A DNA stretch of 48,114 nucleotides from Acinetobacter sp. A2 (GCF_012371325.1 NZ_JAAZQX010000021.1:1-48114), one strand, 5' to 3'. Positions 25,875-36,121 are shown, counted from the stretch's first letter. Translations and numbers: made by a program. Notes: a model not told the origin generated them from the letters alone.

Positions 25875-26489
25875 ATGGATCGTCAGGCTCAGTTTCGAGC
25901 AAGAGAAACGTTAATTTTCCAAGTGGCAGAGCAATTGCTTTTGGAAAATGGTGAAGCAGGAATGACCCTTGATGCTTTGGCAGCAGAACTGGATTTGGCC
26001 AAAGGGACTCTATATAAACACTTTCAAAGTAAAGATGAGTTGTATATGTTGCTCATTATTCGTAATGAGCGCATGTTGCTAGAAATGATTAAAGATGCTG
26101 AAAAGCAGTTTCCTGAGCATTTAGCTTTTTTTATGCTGCATCACTTGCATCATCCTGAGCGCACTGTGCTTTTTCATCAAATTGAAGAGCGTCTTTCTAC
26201 CACAGGTGTTGGCATTGGCTTGTTGTTCAGTGAACTCTATCAAGTCCGTAAAAGCCGATTACGCATCATTATCCGTATGACTGAACAATATTTAGAATCT
26301 ATTCATAGTCACATGGAAGTACGTGACTATTTAGCTTCGATTTGGGCGTTGACGCATGGTGCTGCAGCTATTTTAAATTCAAGCTTCTATCAGCGTTATT
26401 TGGGTTCGCGGGATACTTTACGTGTGGCCTATATTGATCAGGCTTTGGCTATGCCAAAACAAGCACAGTCTTTTGAACAATTGACCTAA
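25875..26489 (+). CDS. TetR-family transcriptional regulator
   Basis: The N-terminal helix-turn-helix is clear: ETLIFQVAEQLLLENGEAGMTLDALAAELDLAKGTLYKHFQSKDELYMLL. The C-terminal ligand domain is not recognisable to a subgroup. Total length is about 204 residues. Start may be ATG 25875 or GTG 25869; an AGAGAG lies upstream of both. The gene stands between tatD and gspH, only seven bases before the latter, so it could be co-transcribed with the pseudopilin genes and control them. Confidence 0.88.
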   Translation: MDRQAQFRARETLIFQVAEQLLLENGEAGMTLDALAAELDLAKGTLYKHFQSKDELYMLLIIRNERMLLEMIKDAEKQFPEHLAFFMLHHLHHPERTVLFHQIEERLSTTGVGIGLLFSELYQVRKSRLRIIIRMTEQYLESIHSHMEVRDYLASIWALTHGAAAILNSSFYQRYLGSRDTLRVAYIDQALAMPKQAQSFEQLT

Positions 26490-26496
26490 TTAAAAT

Positions 26497-27048
26497 ATGA
26501 ACACTCCACTGTCTTCGGTACGCGGTTTCACGCTCATTGAATTGATGGTGGTGATTGTGATTATGGCAATCATGGCATCACTGGTTTTAATGAATATTGG
26601 TGGTGTCGATCAGCGTAAAGCCATGCAGGCGCGGGAAGTGTTTTTATTGGATTTGCGTCAACTGAACCGTGAAGCCAATGATCAAGCACGTATTTTTGCT
26701 TTAAATTTGCATACCGCAACTGATGTTTCTCCTGCACGCTATGAGGTGTTGGAATATCAGCCTTACGCTTCAGAGCAGCAATTAAGCCTGCAAAATAATC
26801 AAAAATGGCGAACTTATACAGAATTTAAAACGAGAATTTTGCCTGAACAAGTTTCTATCCAAATTTTATCTTTAGAGCAAAATTATCCGCAAGCGAATCA
26901 GAGTGATTTGTTGCAAAGTAATGCGCCTGCCTTGATTTGGCTGGGTAATGGTGAAGCCAAACCTGTGCGGATTCAGTTTTATTTTGAACAACGTCCAGTA
27001 GGTGCAGAAATTGAAGTCGATCATTTAGGGAAAATCCATGAAAGTTAA
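26497..27048 (+). CDS. gspH: Type II secretion minor pseudopilin GspH
   Basis: GspH (XcpU) is a minor pseudopilin in the tip of the type II secretion pseudopilus. The prepilin cleavage motif is RG followed by FTLIELMVVIVIMAIMASLVL, with Glu at +5, cleaved by PilD. At 183 residues it fits GspH. It begins a tightly packed gspH-I-J-K set, overlapping gspI by 11 bases. Secreted substrates of the Acinetobacter system include lipases. Confidence 0.92.
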   Translation: MNTPLSSVRGFTLIELMVVIVIMAIMASLVLMNIGGVDQRKAMQAREVFLLDLRQLNREANDQARIFALNLHTATDVSPARYEVLEYQPYASEQQLSLQNNQKWRTYTEFKTRILPEQVSIQILSLEQNYPQANQSDLLQSNAPALIWLGNGEAKPVRIQFYFEQRPVGAEIEVDHLGKIHES

Positions 27049-27418
27049 CGGATTTACACTGCTTGAAGTGATGGTTGCTTTGGCAATTTTTGCAACGGCT
27101 GCCATGGCCATGACCAAGGTGGCCATGCAGTACACTCAATCTACCGCAAACGCTATTTTAAGAACCAAGGCGCAATTTGTGGCCTTGAATGAAGTGGCAT
27201 CTATGGAAATGCATCGCCAGTGGTTAAGTGGCACAGAGTCAAAACAGGTTACGCAACAGGGAGAAACTTGGCAAATTGACAAGTCTACACAAGCGACCAT
27301 TAGCCCAAATGTGCAACGTGTGGATATTCAAATCAGTTTATATAATACAGACACTGGACAGGTTGAAGCAGGGGTAACGTCTTTGGTGTTTTTTAATGCA
27401 CGTGAGCAAAACCCATGA
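27038..27418 (+). CDS. gspI: Type II secretion minor pseudopilin GspI
   Basis: GspI (XcpV) nucleates the pseudopilus tip together with GspJ and GspK. The prepilin signal is very short (MKVNG), followed by FTLLEVMVALAIFATAAMA with Glu at +5. The mature part includes ALNEVASMEMHRQWL, typical of GspI. At 126 residues it is standard. It overlaps both neighbours, by 11 bases at the start and four at the end. Confidence 0.93.
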   Translation: MKVNGFTLLEVMVALAIFATAAMAMTKVAMQYTQSTANAILRTKAQFVALNEVASMEMHRQWLSGTESKQVTQQGETWQIDKSTQATISPNVQRVDIQISLYNTDTGQVEAGVTSLVFFNAREQNP

Positions 27419-28044
27419 GTGCAAGAAAAGGCTTTACCCTAGTTGAGTTATTGGTTGCGATTGCTATTTTTGCTGTACTGTCTGCATTGGGTTGGAAAGT
27501 GTTTGACTATTTATCTAAAGTCAAAGACCGCAACGCCATGCATGAAGCCAATTTGGAGCAGTTGCAGGAAAGCTATCAGCAAATTTTACGTGATACCTTA
27601 CAGGCTGTGCCTTTGGCTGCGAATGTAAAAGGGCAGCAACAACCTGCTTTAGTCTTACAGAGTGGACGTTTTAATTTTAGTAAAACAGGTGTGACTGATC
27701 CTTTGCAACAAGGTATTTCACCGAATGAACGCGTAGAATATCAATATCGTGCCGATGAAAAAAAGGTGTATCGTTTAAAATATCGTAATTTGCATCAAAC
27801 AGGGCATGACCAACCTGAATCGAGCGTGTTATTAGATCAGGTCAATGCATTTGAAATAGTGGTATTAAATCCTCAAACATTAAATAGCTGGCCTGAAAAC
27901 CCGATCAATCCAAACCAAACCGAGCAGCTTCGACTTTTACCCAAAGGCGTAAAAATTAATTTGACTGTGCGTGATGTGCAGTATGAATGGGTTTTTAGTT
28001 TATTACAGACCGATTTTTTAAATAAAAATAATCAAAATAAATAA
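27415..28044 (+). CDS. gspJ: Type II secretion minor pseudopilin GspJ
   Basis: GspJ (XcpW) binds GspI and GspK in the tip complex. The prepilin motif is MSARKG then FTLVELLVAIAIFAVLSALGW with Glu at +5. The mature domain of about 190 residues contains the VEYQYRADEKKVYRLKYR segment characteristic of GspJ. ATGA overlap with gspI indicates translational coupling. Confidence 0.93.
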   Translation: MSARKGFTLVELLVAIAIFAVLSALGWKVFDYLSKVKDRNAMHEANLEQLQESYQQILRDTLQAVPLAANVKGQQQPALVLQSGRFNFSKTGVTDPLQQGISPNERVEYQYRADEKKVYRLKYRNLHQTGHDQPESSVLLDQVNAFEIVVLNPQTLNSWPENPINPNQTEQLRLLPKGVKINLTVRDVQYEWVFSLLQTDFLNKNNQNK

Positions 28045-28059
28045 AGACAAAGGGCGGCC

Positions 28060-29040
28060 ATGCGTTTACACCATACACAGACCTCACGCATTATCAAATC
28101 ACAGCAAGGTATAGCCTTGATTACGATTTTGATGTTGGTTGCCTTGGCTACAATTTTGGCAGCGACTATTGCTAAACGCCAAATGTATACTAGCGAGAAT
28201 ACCGCGTATTTAATGCGACAAAATCAGGCGCTTTTGTATGCCAAAAGTGCTGAAGTATTTTTTTCGGAATTGCTGCAAGATGATGCTAAAAATGCTGGCC
28301 AGGTCGATCATTTACAAGAAAACTGGGCGAAACCGATGCCGCCATTTCCAGTCGAAGATGGCTATGTGTCAGGTGTGCTACAAGATGAGTCGGGTAAATT
28401 TAATTTAAATAGTTTGCTGACACCTGAAAATCAGATCAATGAAAAAGCGAAAAAGTATTTTGAAAAATTGTTGCAGCGGGTGGGTTTGCCTGCGCAGTTG
28501 AGTGAAGCGGTGATTGATTGGCAAGACCCGGATGATGAACCGAGTGGCGCAATGGGTGCAGAGTCGAGTTATTATCAAGGTTTGCCGCTGCCATATTTAC
28601 CGCCCAATAATTTATTTCACAGTGTTGAGGAATTAAAACAAGTCCGAGGTTTCGAGGGCGGTAAATATCAGTTACTTACGCCTTATGTGAGTGCATTGCC
28701 AAAACGTGACACGACCATCAACATCAATACTGCACCAGCATTAGTGTTGGTGAGTTTAGATGAAAAACTGGATGTTGCTGCTATACAAAATTTATTAGAC
28801 CGTCGCAATGCGAATTTAGAACATTTTAGTAACGTGAATGCGTTGTGGGAGTTGGAAGGCTTTCAGAATGTAGATGCGTCAATACGCAACGAGTTTTCAG
28901 GTTTGCTGGGTGTGCAATCTAATTATTTTAAAGCGAAAATAGAAGTGGTGTTGAGTGAGCGTAAACGACAATTTAGCAGTGAATTTGTACGTAGTGAGAA
29001 AACGGTTGATGTGGCATATCGAAGTTTGACGCCTTTTTAA
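28060..29040 (+). CDS. gspK: Type II secretion minor pseudopilin GspK
   Basis: GspK (XcpX) caps the pseudopilus. The leader (SQQG followed by IALITILMLVALATILAATIAKRQ) lacks the Glu at +5, as is normal for GspK. The large globular domain includes DESGKFNLNSLL, VIDWQDPDDEPSG and the TININTAPALVL segment. At 326 residues it is family-sized. AAGGG precedes the ATG, 15 bases after gspJ. No gspL or gspM follows, so the set ends here. Confidence 0.93.
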   Translation: MRLHHTQTSRIIKSQQGIALITILMLVALATILAATIAKRQMYTSENTAYLMRQNQALLYAKSAEVFFSELLQDDAKNAGQVDHLQENWAKPMPPFPVEDGYVSGVLQDESGKFNLNSLLTPENQINEKAKKYFEKLLQRVGLPAQLSEAVIDWQDPDDEPSGAMGAESSYYQGLPLPYLPPNNLFHSVEELKQVRGFEGGKYQLLTPYVSALPKRDTTININTAPALVLVSLDEKLDVAAIQNLLDRRNANLEHFSNVNALWELEGFQNVDASIRNEFSGLLGVQSNYFKAKIEVVLSERKRQFSSEFVRSEKTVDVAYRSLTPF

Positions 29041-29218
29041 TTGGTTTTAAGTGGGCGAGCTTTGCTGAGCTTTTGATCTTAGCTCAAATTGACATGAGAA
29101 CGCATCTTTAAATACTGTTATTGTCAGGCAATCTGAGGGCTAAAATTAGCTTATTGTTCACGTTTTGCATTATAATTATAAGGAATATCCCCCAAATATT
29201 GTGATGACCTAACGACAC

Positions 29219-29815
29219 ATGATAATTCGTAAGTTATTTAAGTTTGAAAATGCACATATTGTGCGTAATTGCACTTCCGACCGTTGCAAGCGCTCGATTC
29301 ATGGTCATAGCTATAAAGTAGAATTGTTACTGAAAGCTTCCAAACTTGATCATGGTCAAATGGTGTATGACTTTGGCTTACTCAAAGGCGTTATTAAAGA
29401 ATTATTTGATGCCTTCGATCATGCAATTTGTTTTTGGGAACATGATGACCCTGAGTATATTCAGGCCTGCAAAAAATTTAGTGCACGTTGGGTATCTTTG
29501 CCAGTGTCACCATCGGCAGAGCAGTTTTCTCGCATTTTCTTTTATTTGGCACAGCAGGTATTGGCATCGACCATCACACAAAATGGGGAAGGTGATGTAG
29601 AGGTCTATTCTGTGATTGTGCATGAAACAGATACAGGCTATGCACAAAGCTTTTTAGAAGATATTGAAAATGCACAAATGGGTGAGTTGCAGTTAGCGCA
29701 AATCCATTTTTCTGATCAAGTGCAGGCAGAGTGGTCAGACCCTCAAATGTATGAAAAATTAAAACAGGGGATGAAGTTTCAAAACCCTAATGTTGAGTTA
29801 CAAGTCAAACTTTAA
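29219..29815 (+). CDS. queD: 6-carboxytetrahydropterin synthase QueD / PTPS-family protein
   Basis: QueD converts dihydroneopterin triphosphate to 6-carboxytetrahydropterin in queuosine synthesis. Zinc-binding histidines appear in FENAHIV and SIHGHSYKVE, with a catalytic-type Cys in CKRSIHGH and MVYDFGLLKGVIKELFDAFDHA. At 198 residues it is about 75 longer than E. coli QueD, with extra sequence in the middle and at the C terminus. A TATAAT (29171-29176) 48 bases before the ATG may be a -10 element. Other queuosine genes are not nearby. Confidence 0.85.
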   Translation: MIIRKLFKFENAHIVRNCTSDRCKRSIHGHSYKVELLLKASKLDHGQMVYDFGLLKGVIKELFDAFDHAICFWEHDDPEYIQACKKFSARWVSLPVSPSAEQFSRIFFYLAQQVLASTITQNGEGDVEVYSVIVHETDTGYAQSFLEDIENAQMGELQLAQIHFSDQVQAEWSDPQMYEKLKQGMKFQNPNVELQVKL

Positions 29816-29852
29816 ACCAGACCATTAGACATCTACAAGGATTGATACAAGC

Positions 29853-30566
29853 ATGTCTTTTACTGAGCAGCAATATGCGAGCTTAAACAAAGTCCAGTTG
29901 GATGACAGTTGGAAATACAGCTTGGCTGAATTTTTATTAAGTCCTCAAATGGATGCGCTACGTGAGTTTTTGTTGCAAGAAAAACAACAGAATAAGGTGA
30001 TTTATCCACCAAGTTCGCTGATATTTAACGCTTTAAATACCACCCCTTTAAATCAGGTGAAAGTGGTTATTATTGGGCAAGACCCTTATCATGGGCCAAA
30101 TCAAGCGCATGGACTCAGCTTTTCTGTGCAAAGAGGGGTTGCATTACCCCCATCTTTGCGTAATATTTTCCATGAGTTACATACAGATTTAGGTATACCT
30201 GTTCCACGCCACGGCGATTTAACCCATTGGGCGGAACAAGGGGTGTTGTTACTCAACAGTGTGTTAACTGTACAAGCAGGACAACCAACCTCGCACCAAA
30301 AGCAGGGTTGGGAAGATTTTACAGATCATGTGATTGATGTGTTAAATCAACAACGTGAGCATATTGTGTTTATTTTATGGGGCGCATATGCACAACGTAA
30401 GGGACAACGTATAGATCCGAATAAACATCTGATATTGAAGGCAGCACATCCATCGCCACTGGCAGCAAATCGTGGTGGTTTTTTTGGGTGTAAAGTATTT
30501 TCAAAATCAAATAATTATCTTAAACAAAATGGCATTGAGCCTATAGACTGGCAGCTGGACGCATGA
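29853..30566 (+). CDS. ung: Uracil-DNA glycosylase
   Basis: Ung removes uracil from DNA to start base excision repair. The water-activating loop [18 protein letters not shown] and the minor-groove loop [14 protein letters not shown] are intact, as are the LLNSVLTVQ and FILWGAYAQ segments. At 237 residues it is a canonical family-1 enzyme. AAGGA lies about ten bases upstream of the ATG. The stop overlaps the next gene by four bases. Confidence 0.97.
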   Translation: MSFTEQQYASLNKVQLDDSWKYSLAEFLLSPQMDALREFLLQEKQQNKVIYPPSSLIFNALNTTPLNQVKVVIIGQDPYHGPNQAHGLSFSVQRGVALPPSLRNIFHELHTDLGIPVPRHGDLTHWAEQGVLLLNSVLTVQAGQPTSHQKQGWEDFTDHVIDVLNQQREHIVFILWGAYAQRKGQRIDPNKHLILKAAHPSPLAANRGGFFGCKVFSKSNNYLKQNGIEPIDWQLDA

Positions 30567-31684
30567 CACATTCTCCCATTTCAAAAGAATACCACCCAGA
30601 TTTAATTGTAGAAGAAGCAAAAAATGGCTGGCGCATTGTGCGTTTGAATCGCCCAAAATCATTGCATGCTTTGGATGAATCAATTGTTTCTGCATTATTG
30701 GCAGTATTTGAAGACTTTCATACCGATGACAGCGTGAAAGCAATTTGGCTGGATTCAACTACACCTAAAGCGTTTTGTGCAGGCGGTGATGTGCGTAAGT
30801 TACGCCAGTTGGTTATTAATGATGAAGTTGCAACCGCCAATAAATTCTTTGAGCAAGAATATGCACTGGACTTGTTGTTGCATAACTATGCCAAGCCAGT
30901 GTTGGTTTGGGGTGAAGGTTATGTGATGGGCGGTGGTTTAGGTCTCTTCATGGCTGCGCCATTCCGTTTGGTAACACCATATTCACGTTTAGCGATGCCA
31001 GAAATTAATATTGGCTTGTACCCAGATGTAGGTGCAACCCGCTTCTTGGCAGACCGTGGTGCGATTGGTTTGTTCACTGGTTTAACAGGTTCAATCATGA
31101 CTGCAGCGGGTGCCTATGGTATTGGTTGGGCAACGCATATTTGTGATGCGCAGCGTGCAGCAGTGTTAGATAAAGTCATTAATATTGACTGGAATCATTA
31201 CCCAGCAGGTGACTTCCGTGCCATTGATGACACCTTGAACAGTATGCATCGTCCTGTAGGCCCAGGGCCGTTGCAAAACTCTTTAGATGTGATTCAAAGT
31301 GTGTGCCGTGGTGTGAGTTTTGAAAGTGACTATGAGTCGATTATTGGTTTGAGTGATGCGCGTAGTGACTGGTTGCGTCAAGCCAGCGAAAATCTGCAAA
31401 AAGGTTCACCAACCACAGCGGCTTTAACTTGGTTGTTATGGCAATGGGGTAAACAAGTTCATTCTTGGAATGAAGTATTTGAACTAGAAACTCAAATTTC
31501 TGACTGGAAAATCCGTCACGCAGATTTTGTAGAAGGTGTGCGTGCGCGTTTAGTTGATAAAGACTTGGCACCTGCATGGCAACAAAACGGCAAGATTAAT
31601 CTCAAAAATATTTTTGTAGATAATCCACCTGTGACCACTATTGAAAGCTGGAATGAATTGTTAAAGCAATACGAAATTATTTAA
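30563..31684 (+). CDS. Enoyl-CoA hydratase/isomerase family protein (HIBYL-CoA hydrolase-like)
   Basis: The crotonase fold is evident: [13 protein letters not shown] supplies one oxyanion-hole segment, and [17 protein letters not shown] and [18 protein letters not shown] follow. The extended C-terminal part with [19 protein letters not shown] is characteristic of 3-hydroxyisobutyryl-CoA hydrolases in valine breakdown. At 373 residues it fits that subgroup. No valine-degradation genes are adjacent, so the substrate is not settled. The gene overlaps ung (ATGA). Confidence 0.85.
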   Translation: MTHSPISKEYHPDLIVEEAKNGWRIVRLNRPKSLHALDESIVSALLAVFEDFHTDDSVKAIWLDSTTPKAFCAGGDVRKLRQLVINDEVATANKFFEQEYALDLLLHNYAKPVLVWGEGYVMGGGLGLFMAAPFRLVTPYSRLAMPEINIGLYPDVGATRFLADRGAIGLFTGLTGSIMTAAGAYGIGWATHICDAQRAAVLDKVINIDWNHYPAGDFRAIDDTLNSMHRPVGPGPLQNSLDVIQSVCRGVSFESDYESIIGLSDARSDWLRQASENLQKGSPTTAALTWLLWQWGKQVHSWNEVFELETQISDWKIRHADFVEGVRARLVDKDLAPAWQQNGKINLKNIFVDNPPVTTIESWNELLKQYEII

Positions 31685-31712
31685 TTTTTCATTCTATTTC
31701 GCTGTTATTTGA

Positions 31713-32240
31713 ATGTCAGAACAACACTATAGTGATGAAGATTGGATGCAGCTTGCTTATGCGCAGGCTGCATTGGCTGCGGCACAGGGAGAAATTCCTG
31801 TGGGTGCAGTGATTGTGAGTCAAAATCAAGTGATCGGTGCGGGCTATAACGCACCTATTTCTTTACATGATGCAACTGCACATGCTGAAATTGTGGCTAT
31901 TCGTGCTGCTTGCGCCAATATTAAAAACTATCGTTTACCCGAAGACGCAACCTTATATGTCACCTTAGAGCCTTGCACCATGTGTGTGGGGGCATTGATT
32001 CATGCGCGAATTAAACGGGTAGTGTTTGGCGCGACAGAACCCAAAGCGGGTTCATTAATCAGTGCCAGAAAGCTTTTAGAATCGGGTTATTACAATCATA
32101 TTTTTGAATATCAATCAGGTTGTTTAGAGCAACAATGCTCGAGTCAGTTAAGTGATTTTTTTAAAATGCGTCGTGCACAAAAGAAACAACAAAAGCAGCA
32201 ACAGCTAATAAATGACCTAGATGATCAAAAGCAAACCTGA
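31713..32240 (+). CDS. tadA: tRNA-specific adenosine deaminase TadA
   Basis: TadA deaminates A34 to inosine in tRNA-Arg(ACG). The zinc site is HAEIVAIRAA (His ligand, Glu proton shuttle) and EPCTMCVGALIHARI (two Cys ligands). DFFKMRRAQKKQQKQ near the C terminus is the usual basic tail. At 175 residues it is normal. The ATG lacks a clear ribosome site; it follows the crotonase gene after 28 bases. Confidence 0.95.
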   Translation: MSEQHYSDEDWMQLAYAQAALAAAQGEIPVGAVIVSQNQVIGAGYNAPISLHDATAHAEIVAIRAACANIKNYRLPEDATLYVTLEPCTMCVGALIHARIKRVVFGATEPKAGSLISARKLLESGYYNHIFEYQSGCLEQQCSSQLSDFFKMRRAQKKQQKQQQLINDLDDQKQT

Positions 32241-32306
32241 GTTTTACTGCTGATTTGCGTTAAACTGAATGACAGATCATTTAATAATTTATTCTCAGGT
32301 CTTACC

Positions 32307-32738
32307 ATGAATGCCATTCAAATCAAAAAAGAATTTAATGCGCCTGTGTCGCAGGTTTTTGAATTACTGTCTAAACATGCGACATATAACATTGCCTTTG
32401 CGCCTATGCAGGTAGTACGTGTGAAAGATTCAGCTGACCCTGAGCGCCCTGATGGAGTAGGTTCTGTACGTCGCATGGGTATTGGGCCAATTAAGCCTTT
32501 GCAGGAGCAAATTACTTTGCTCGAACCGAATCAGCGTATTGAATATAAAATCATTAAAAACCCATTGATCAAACATCATTTGGGGGTAATTGAATTTCAG
32601 GATATGGCTGATAATAAAACTTTGGTGACCTACAGCATTGAGTTGCAAACTCGTGTGCCATTTGTGAGTAAGGCTATTTTGGCTCAACTAAAAACTGCAA
32701 TTAAAATTGGCTTGTCTAAACTGGCCAAATCTCTCTAA
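32307..32738 (+). CDS. SRPBCC (START-like) family protein
   Basis: The 143-residue protein has the START/Bet v1-like pattern of a polyketide-cyclase-type domain: an N-terminal strand ([21 protein letters not shown]), central strands with VRRMGIG and [15 protein letters not shown], and a C-terminal helix ([21 protein letters not shown]). Such proteins bind hydrophobic ligands; no enzyme function can be assigned. It lies between tadA and cmk, 17 bases before cmk, probably in the same transcript. Confidence 0.75.
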   Translation: MNAIQIKKEFNAPVSQVFELLSKHATYNIAFAPMQVVRVKDSADPERPDGVGSVRRMGIGPIKPLQEQITLLEPNQRIEYKIIKNPLIKHHLGVIEFQDMADNKTLVTYSIELQTRVPFVSKAILAQLKTAIKIGLSKLAKSL

Positions 32739-32755
32739 ATCATTACGGAAACATC

Positions 32756-33448
32756 ATGACCGTTCAAATTATTACCATTGATGGCCCAAGTGGCTCAGGT
32801 AAGGGCACCTTAGCTGCAAAACTGGCAGCGCATTATCAATTTCATTTGCTTGATTCAGGTGCATTGTATCGTTTACTTGGTTTGGCTTTACATAAGCAAA
32901 ATCTGCTAGATCGTCTAGATACAGAGCTGCAAGCGTGCATCAACATCGCAACGCACTTAAACATTCAATTTGTAACCCAGTCTGATGCAACTCAAGTGCT
33001 ATTGGATGGCGAAGATGTCACCCAAACTATTCGTACTGAGCGTGTAGGTGAGTATGCTTCTAAAGTGGCAGCTGTGCCAGAACTAAGAATCGCATTGCTT
33101 GCCCGACAGCACGCTTTTGCCCAAGCACCAGGCCTGGTGGCAGATGGGCGTGATATGGCAACCAGCATTTTTCCTGCAGCGCAAGCCAAAATCTATTTAA
33201 CGGCTTCGGCGGAGTCACGTGCACAAAGACGTGTAAAACAGTTGCAGGGTATGGGGCTGGATGCTAAAATAAGCGACATTTTAGCGAATATCCAAGCTCG
33301 CGATAAACGTGACATGGAGCGCACAGTTGCTCCACTTAAGCCGGCAGATGATGCTTACATCATTGATAGTTCTGAACTGAACATTGATGAAGTATTTGCA
33401 TTAATGACGGTTTATGTCGATCAGAAGCTTGGTATTAGCCGCGCTTAA
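32756..33448 (+). CDS. cmk: Cytidylate kinase
   Basis: Cmk phosphorylates CMP and dCMP to the diphosphates. The P-loop [13 protein letters not shown] is at residues 7-19; [26 protein letters not shown] and [10 protein letters not shown] are conserved. At 230 residues it is standard length. The cmk-rpsA-ihfB order is the classic gammaproteobacterial one. The 120 bases to rpsA probably hold the rpsA promoter and leader, though I cannot place the elements with confidence. Confidence 0.96.
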   Translation: MTVQIITIDGPSGSGKGTLAAKLAAHYQFHLLDSGALYRLLGLALHKQNLLDRLDTELQACINIATHLNIQFVTQSDATQVLLDGEDVTQTIRTERVGEYASKVAAVPELRIALLARQHAFAQAPGLVADGRDMATSIFPAAQAKIYLTASAESRAQRRVKQLQGMGLDAKISDILANIQARDKRDMERTVAPLKPADDAYIIDSSELNIDEVFALMTVYVDQKLGISRA

Positions 33449-33568
33449 TAGGCGTGAACCTAATATATTCAGCGAACGCATAGCTTGATCAGTTTTATAC
33501 GGACTATGTAGACGCTTAACTAAACCGGCCTTGTCTGATCCAAGACCGCTGACTTTATCAGGTATATC

Positions 33569-35245
33569 ATGACCGAATCTTTTGCAGCCCTCTTTGAAGA
33601 AAGCGAATTAAACCTCAACGTTGAAAAGGGTGCTGTCATCCAAGGCGTTGTAGTAAGCATCGACTCTGACTGGGTAACAGTTGATACTGGCCTTAAATCA
33701 GAAGGCGTTGTAGACCGCGCTGAATTCTTAAACGAACAACGCGAACTTGAAGTTCAAGTTGGTGACACCGTTGATGTTGTTGTTGAAGCACTTGACAACG
33801 GTATGGGCCAAACTGTTTTATCACGTGAAAAAGCGAAACGTGCTGAAACTTGGACTAAACTTGAAAAAATCTTTGAAGACGGCGAAATCGTTACTGGTGT
33901 TATCTCTGGTAAAGTTAAAGGCGGTTTCACTGTAGACATCGGTCCAGTTCGTGCGTTCTTACCAGGTTCTTTGGTAGATACTCGTCCTATCCGTGACACA
34001 ACTCACCTTGAAGGTAAAGAGTTAGAGTTCAAAGTTATCAAACTTGATGCTAAACGTAACAACGTTGTTGTATCTCGTCGTGCAGTGATGGAAGCTGAAT
34101 CTTCAGCTGACCGTGAAGCGCTTCTTGCTCAGCTTGAAGAAGGTCAAACTGTTACTGGTACAATCAAGAACCTTACTGACTACGGTGCATTCGTTGACCT
34201 TGGTGGTATTGATGGTCTTCTTCACATCACTGATATGGCTTGGAAACGTATCAAGCATCCATCAGAAGTGGTTGAAGTGGGTCAAGAAGTTACTGTTAAA
34301 GTACTTAAATTTGACAAAGAGCGTAACCGCGTATCTTTAGGTCTTAAGCAATTAGGCGAAGATCCATGGTTAGCGATCATGAGCCGTTATCCTAAAGGTT
34401 CTATCGTTAAAGCTCGCGTAACTAACTTAACTGACTACGGCTGTTTCGCAGAAATCGCTGAAGGCGTTGAAGGTTTAGTTCACGTTTCAGAAATGGACCA
34501 CACAAATAAAAACATCCACCCATCTAAAGTTGTTCAGATTGGTGATGAAGTTGATGTTATGGTTCTTGAAGTTGACGAAGAGCGTCGTCGTATTTCTCTT
34601 GGTATCAAACAAACTCGTGCTAACCCATGGGAAGAGTTTGCTAAGAACCACGACAAAGGTGAAAAAGTTTCAGGTACTATCAAGTCAATCACTGACTTCG
34701 GTATCTTCATCGGTTTACCAGGCGGTATCGATGGTCTAGTTCACTTGTCTGACATTTCTTGGAACGAGCAAGGCGAAGAAGCTATCCGTCGTTACAAGAA
34801 AGGTGACACTGTTGAAGCAGTTATCCTTTCTGTAGACGCTGAAGGCAACCGTATCAGCCTTGGTATCAAGCAATTGAACAGTGATCCATTCAACGATTTC
34901 TTAGCTGCTAACGAACGTGGTGCTTTGGTTAAAGGTACAGTAACTGCTGTTGACGCTCGTGGCGCAACTGTTAAGTTAGCTGACGAAGTTGAAGCAACTC
35001 TTAAAGCATCTGAAATCAACCGTGATCGCGTTGAAGATGCAACTAAGTTCTTAGAAGTTGGTCAAGAAGTTGAAGCTAAAATCATCAACGTAGATCGTAA
35101 ATCTCGCTCTATCAACTTGTCTATCAAAGCGAAAGACGAAGCTGAAGAGAAAGAAGCAGTTGCTAACTTGAAAACAGCAGCTAGCGGTCAAGACAATGGT
35201 CCTAAGACTATTGGTGATTTGATCAAAGCTCAAATGGGCAACTAA
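33569..35245 (+). CDS. rpsA: 30S ribosomal protein S1
   Basis: S1 binds mRNA and helps initiate translation on structured or weak ribosome sites. Six S1 repeats can be followed, at residues about 20-86, 105-171, 190-260, 275-345, 362-432 and 450-520; the later ones carry the consensus GxVxxxxxxGxFVxxxGxxGLxHxS ([36 protein letters not shown]). At 558 residues it is normal. Codon choice is visibly more biased (CTT, GTT, CGT, AAC) than in neighbours, as expected for a highly expressed gene. A strong hairpin follows. Confidence 0.98.
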   Translation: MTESFAALFEESELNLNVEKGAVIQGVVVSIDSDWVTVDTGLKSEGVVDRAEFLNEQRELEVQVGDTVDVVVEALDNGMGQTVLSREKAKRAETWTKLEKIFEDGEIVTGVISGKVKGGFTVDIGPVRAFLPGSLVDTRPIRDTTHLEGKELEFKVIKLDAKRNNVVVSRRAVMEAESSADREALLAQLEEGQTVTGTIKNLTDYGAFVDLGGIDGLLHITDMAWKRIKHPSEVVEVGQEVTVKVLKFDKERNRVSLGLKQLGEDPWLAIMSRYPKGSIVKARVTNLTDYGCFAEIAEGVEGLVHVSEMDHTNKNIHPSKVVQIGDEVDVMVLEVDEERRRISLGIKQTRANPWEEFAKNHDKGEKVSGTIKSITDFGIFIGLPGGIDGLVHLSDISWNEQGEEAIRRYKKGDTVEAVILSVDAEGNRISLGIKQLNSDPFNDFLAANERGALVKGTVTAVDARGATVKLADEVEATLKASEINRDRVEDATKFLEVGQEVEAKIINVDRKSRSINLSIKAKDEAEEKEAVANLKTAASGQDNGPKTIGDLIKAQMGN

Positions 35246-35304
35246 GTTGCGGGTAAACTGTATTGTTAATGTAAATTAACTAATACTTTTTACACAAATA
35301 CTGT

Positions 35305-35345
35305 AAACGGTAGCGTAGTATTCAATTATTACGCTACCGTTTTGT
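35305..35345 (+). terminator. Terminator downstream of rpsA
   Basis: A 16-base arm (35305-35320) pairs with 35327-35342 with a single G-U pair, around a TTCAAT loop. Core sequence is ACGGTAGCGTA with its complement. A short T-run follows. It lies 60 bases after the rpsA stop and separates rpsA from ihfB. Confidence 0.85.
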
Positions 35346-35405
35346 ATTTAAACAGGTTATTATCAGTTTTAGGTAAAAGTAGCTTGATAATTAAAGAGGT
35401 CGCAG

Positions 35406-35711
35406 ATGACTACTGAAGCACTTAATAAGTCTGACTTGATAGAACGAATTGCTTTGAAAAATCCACATCTGGCTGAGCCATTGGTGGAAGAAGCTGTTAA
35501 GATAATGATAGATCAAATGATTGCATCACTATCGGCAGATAACCGAATTGAAATTCGTGGATTTGGTAGTTTTGCATTGCATCACCGTGAACCACGTGTA
35601 GGTCGTAACCCAAAAACAGGTAAGTCTGTAGAGGTTGCGGCTAAAGCTGTACCGCACTTTAAGCCGGGTAAAGCACTACGTGATGCAGTAAACGAATCGG
35701 CAAATAAATAA
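35406..35711 (+). CDS. ihfB: Integration host factor beta subunit
   Basis: IHF-beta pairs with IHF-alpha to bend DNA in recombination, replication and transcription. The HU/IHF fold is clear: [28 protein letters not shown] segment [19 protein letters not shown] and the DNA-inserting arm [13 protein letters not shown] with the conserved Pro. At 101 residues it is typical, and its place after rpsA supports the beta assignment. AGAGGTCGCAG precedes the ATG. Confidence 0.95.
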   Translation: MTTEALNKSDLIERIALKNPHLAEPLVEEAVKIMIDQMIASLSADNRIEIRGFGSFALHHREPRVGRNPKTGKSVEVAAKAVPHFKPGKALRDAVNESANK

Positions 35712-35722
35712 AATTCCTAGGG

Positions 35723-36094
35723 GTGTTTATGCGTTACGTTCTCGTCGCTATTTTAGTTATTCTATTTGGATATTCTCTGGCACTGGTTTTGCAAAACGGC
35801 ACTGAACTTTCGGTTGATCTATTGTTTACCCAAGTACCTGCAATGCGTTTGGGCTTATTGCTACTGATTACGTTAGCACTTGGTTTAGTGCTGGGACTGT
35901 TGTTGGGTGTGCAAGTTTTCCGTGTATTCCAAAATAGTTGGGAAATTAAGCGACTACGTAAAGACATCGAACATCTGCGTAAAGAGCAAATTCATGCGGC
36001 TCAACTGGCTGCTGCTGAAGCTGCTGCACATACGCGCCATGAAAAAACAGTATTAGATGTGCATACAGAAGACCGTTCTTCTAATGCCCTTTAA
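35723..36094 (+). CDS. lapA: LapA-domain (DUF1049) inner-membrane protein
   Basis: Two membrane helices (residues about 3-20 and 41-65) flank a short loop with LALVLQNGTELSVDLLFTQVPAMRLGLLLL, the DUF1049 pattern, followed by a charged coiled-coil-like tail (LRKDIEHLRKEQIHAAQLAAAEA). In E. coli LapA works with LapB in control of lipopolysaccharide synthesis. Here it follows ihfB by 11 bases, but lapB is missing before pyrF; a terminator ends the unit instead. Length is 123 residues. Confidence 0.85.
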   Translation: MFMRYVLVAILVILFGYSLALVLQNGTELSVDLLFTQVPAMRLGLLLLITLALGLVLGLLLGVQVFRVFQNSWEIKRLRKDIEHLRKEQIHAAQLAAAEAAAHTRHEKTVLDVHTEDRSSNAL

Positions 36095-36121
36095 ATTAGC
36101 AAATTAAGTTAATTTAAAAGC

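Noticed and set aside
29066..29086. Hairpin TGAGCT-N9-AGCTCA after gspK as a terminator
   Set aside because: The stem is only six bases, the loop is nine and no T-run follows.
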